From F22 sp963678855 (GTDB taxonomy: Bacteria; Bacteroidota; Bacteroidia; Bacteroidales; Bacteroidaceae): 64,000 nucleotides of DNA. The DNA lies in assembly GCA_963678855.1 (NCBI GenBank), contig OY787448.1:248001-312000 (forward strand), read 5' to 3'. Shown here one piece after another: positions 63,246 through 64,000 of this stretch (position 1 is the stretch's first letter; the number at the start of each line of letters is the position of its first letter). The position numbers and the translations under genes are program-made. A model generated the notes under the pieces. That model worked only from the letters and a program-made list of their open reading frames with translations. It was not told the DNA's origin and did no database searches.

Positions 63246-63584
63246 TTAGAATTTCACCACACAAGCCGTAGCAGTTGCCGTAAGCATCAGCATAGACTTA
63301 TCACCACCGCTTATCTCATCAAACTCTACAGAGTATCCTACAATAGCGTTAGCCCCTTTGGCCTTTGCCTCCTGAATCATCTGCGCTTGTACCTCTTCAT
63401 ACATTTTCTTTAGTTTGCGTTGATAAGTTTCCGATTTTCCTCCGAAGAGATCGGTGATAGATGCAAAGATATCAGCAAATATATTGACGCCAAGCACTTG
63501 ATTGACATTGATAACTTCAAGATATTCTACATTCTCTGCCCCTTGTACAACATCTGTAGTTGTAACGATAAAATCTGATTGCAT
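63246..63584 (-). CDS. YbjQ/UPF0145 family protein, 112 aa
   Basis: Start at MQSDFIVTTTDVVQ (63584); the longer frame begins with TTG and is not conserved-looking. The fold follows YbjQ: YLEVINVNQVLGVNIFADIF, then GGKSETYQRKLKKMYEEVQA and AKAKGANAIVGYSVEFDEIS. Members form pentameric rings; they are described as heavy-metal-binding-like, but the function is unproven. A TATCTTTG box lies at 63624-63631 on the minus strand. Confidence 0.9.
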   Translation of the reverse strand: MQSDFIVTTTDVVQGAENVEYLEVINVNQVLGVNIFADIFASITDLFGGKSETYQRKLKKMYEEVQAQMIQEAKAKGANAIVGYSVEFDEISGGDKSMLMLTATATACVVKF

Positions 63585-63623
63585 GGTTTTATTTTTTAGT
63601 TGATTAATATTCAATTACATCCA

Positions 63624-63631
63624 CAAAGATA
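63624..63631 (-). promoter_or_regulatory. -7 box TATCTTTG for the YbjQ gene
   Basis: Exact TAnnTTTG on the minus strand; transcription from about 63620 supports the ATG at 63584. Confidence 0.6.
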
Positions 63632-63794
63632 GTAAAAACACACGAGCTAGCAGATAAAACCACTCTAGCTTATTGGGGCAATGCAATCATATGAACATTC
63701 CCCCTATATAAAATTGAATATATAGTAAGAAATTGCTATCTTTATTCCTCATAATTAGAGACTTATATAAATACGAACGAAAAACTATTCCCTT

Positions 63795-64000
63795 ATGATT
63801 ATTTTTGGAACCAAATGGGTTAGAACCACAGAGCGTCAAGCCATCCCACTAGTGCCTGGATGGATGAGCTCTGCATTGACCACCCAGATAATGCCTCTTA
63901 TGTAAGAAATCGAGCCATCTGCTACGGTGTCTTAGGCCAAGCATATATCGCTGCCTGCGAGCCAGAGAAAGCCTTGGAGTATCTACTCAAAGATCTTGAT
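63795..64000 (+). pseudogene. Possible broken zinc-ribbon/TPR gene at right edge
   Basis: ATG 63795 starts MIIFGTKWVRTTERQAIPL, like the opening of Bacteroidota zinc-ribbon proteins, but the frame stops soon after, near 63903. In another frame from about 63824, open to the edge, the sequence reads MDELCIDHPDNASYVRNRAI and then CYGVLGQAYIAACEPEKALE, a TPR-like unit. The two pieces are out of frame, so this may be a fused or frameshifted gene. The window end prevents a decision. Confidence 0.35.

Noticed and set aside
1..64000. tRNA or rRNA genes
   Set aside because: No T-loop GGTTCGAATCC-like sequence with a matching cloverleaf and no rRNA stretches were seen in the intergenic regions.

Overview
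The window looks like a chromosome segment from a member of Bacteroidales (Bacteroidota), plausibly near Porphyromonas. The case rests on several features. Promoters repeatedly match the Bacteroidota -7 box TAnnTTTG, often with a TTTG or TTG about 19-20 bases upstream. A DUF4492 gene stands before cytochrome bd genes. The rnf genes run B-C-D-G-E-A. LruC-domain lipoproteins and DUF3836/DUF4476-type secreted proteins are present, and so is an IS21 remnant. I saw no tRNA or rRNA genes and no CRISPR array. Species-level placement cannot be made by eye.

Layout. 1-9.9 kb is an accessory-looking, mostly minus-strand stretch: a large KAP-type P-loop NTPase running off the left edge, an IS21 istB remnant, several unknown secreted or membrane proteins, an orphan HsdR_N-type nuclease domain, a voltage-gated-type channel with an abnormal selectivity filter, and two decayed genes (alpha/beta hydrolase and AraC regulator). 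10-12 kb holds a small Cys-rich lipoprotein and a secreted two-repeat protein whose reading frame is cut by one TAA. 12.2-15.4 kb is the cytochrome bd operon (DUF4492, cydA, cydB and a 33-residue CydX-like ORF), followed by holA. 16.6-24 kb has a large TPR-like protein and, divergently, a LytM-like protein, dxr, rseP and rlmD. 24.4-30.3 kb is rseC plus the six-gene Rnf complex. 30.4-32.5 kb has a nitroreductase, a DUF2520 protein and a KdsC-like phosphatase.

32.6-37 kb carries a GH53 endo-galactanase lipoprotein and two tandem LruC lipoproteins. 37-39.9 kb (minus) encodes a thioredoxin-like lipoprotein and a C69 peptidase. 40.2-42.6 kb holds two adjacent histidine-kinase-like proteins that both lack the phospho-accepting histidine, which is the oddest coding signal here. 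Then come mnmE, a second nitroreductase, a DUF4476 lipoprotein and the NAD operon nadB-nadC-nadA. 50-52.4 kb has three DUF3836 paralogues around a dead sulfatase fragment. 52.5-59 kb has a DEAD-box helicase, a GT39-type membrane glycosyltransferase, a YjeF epimerase with a vestigial dehydratase half, a YD-like lipoprotein and a DUF697-like membrane protein. 59.5-63.6 kb has an orphan Cas3, a very lysine-rich secreted protein and a YbjQ family protein. A possible broken zinc-ribbon/TPR gene lies at the right edge.

Together the core genes describe an anaerobe with microaerobic tolerance (cytochrome bd), sodium- or proton-coupled ferredoxin:NAD oxidoreductase (Rnf), de novo NAD synthesis and non-mevalonate isoprenoid synthesis. 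The + strand is G-rich from about 9 to 25 kb even across minus-strand genes, and C-rich from about 37 to 60 kb. This could mean that the window spans a replication-terminus-like skew switch.
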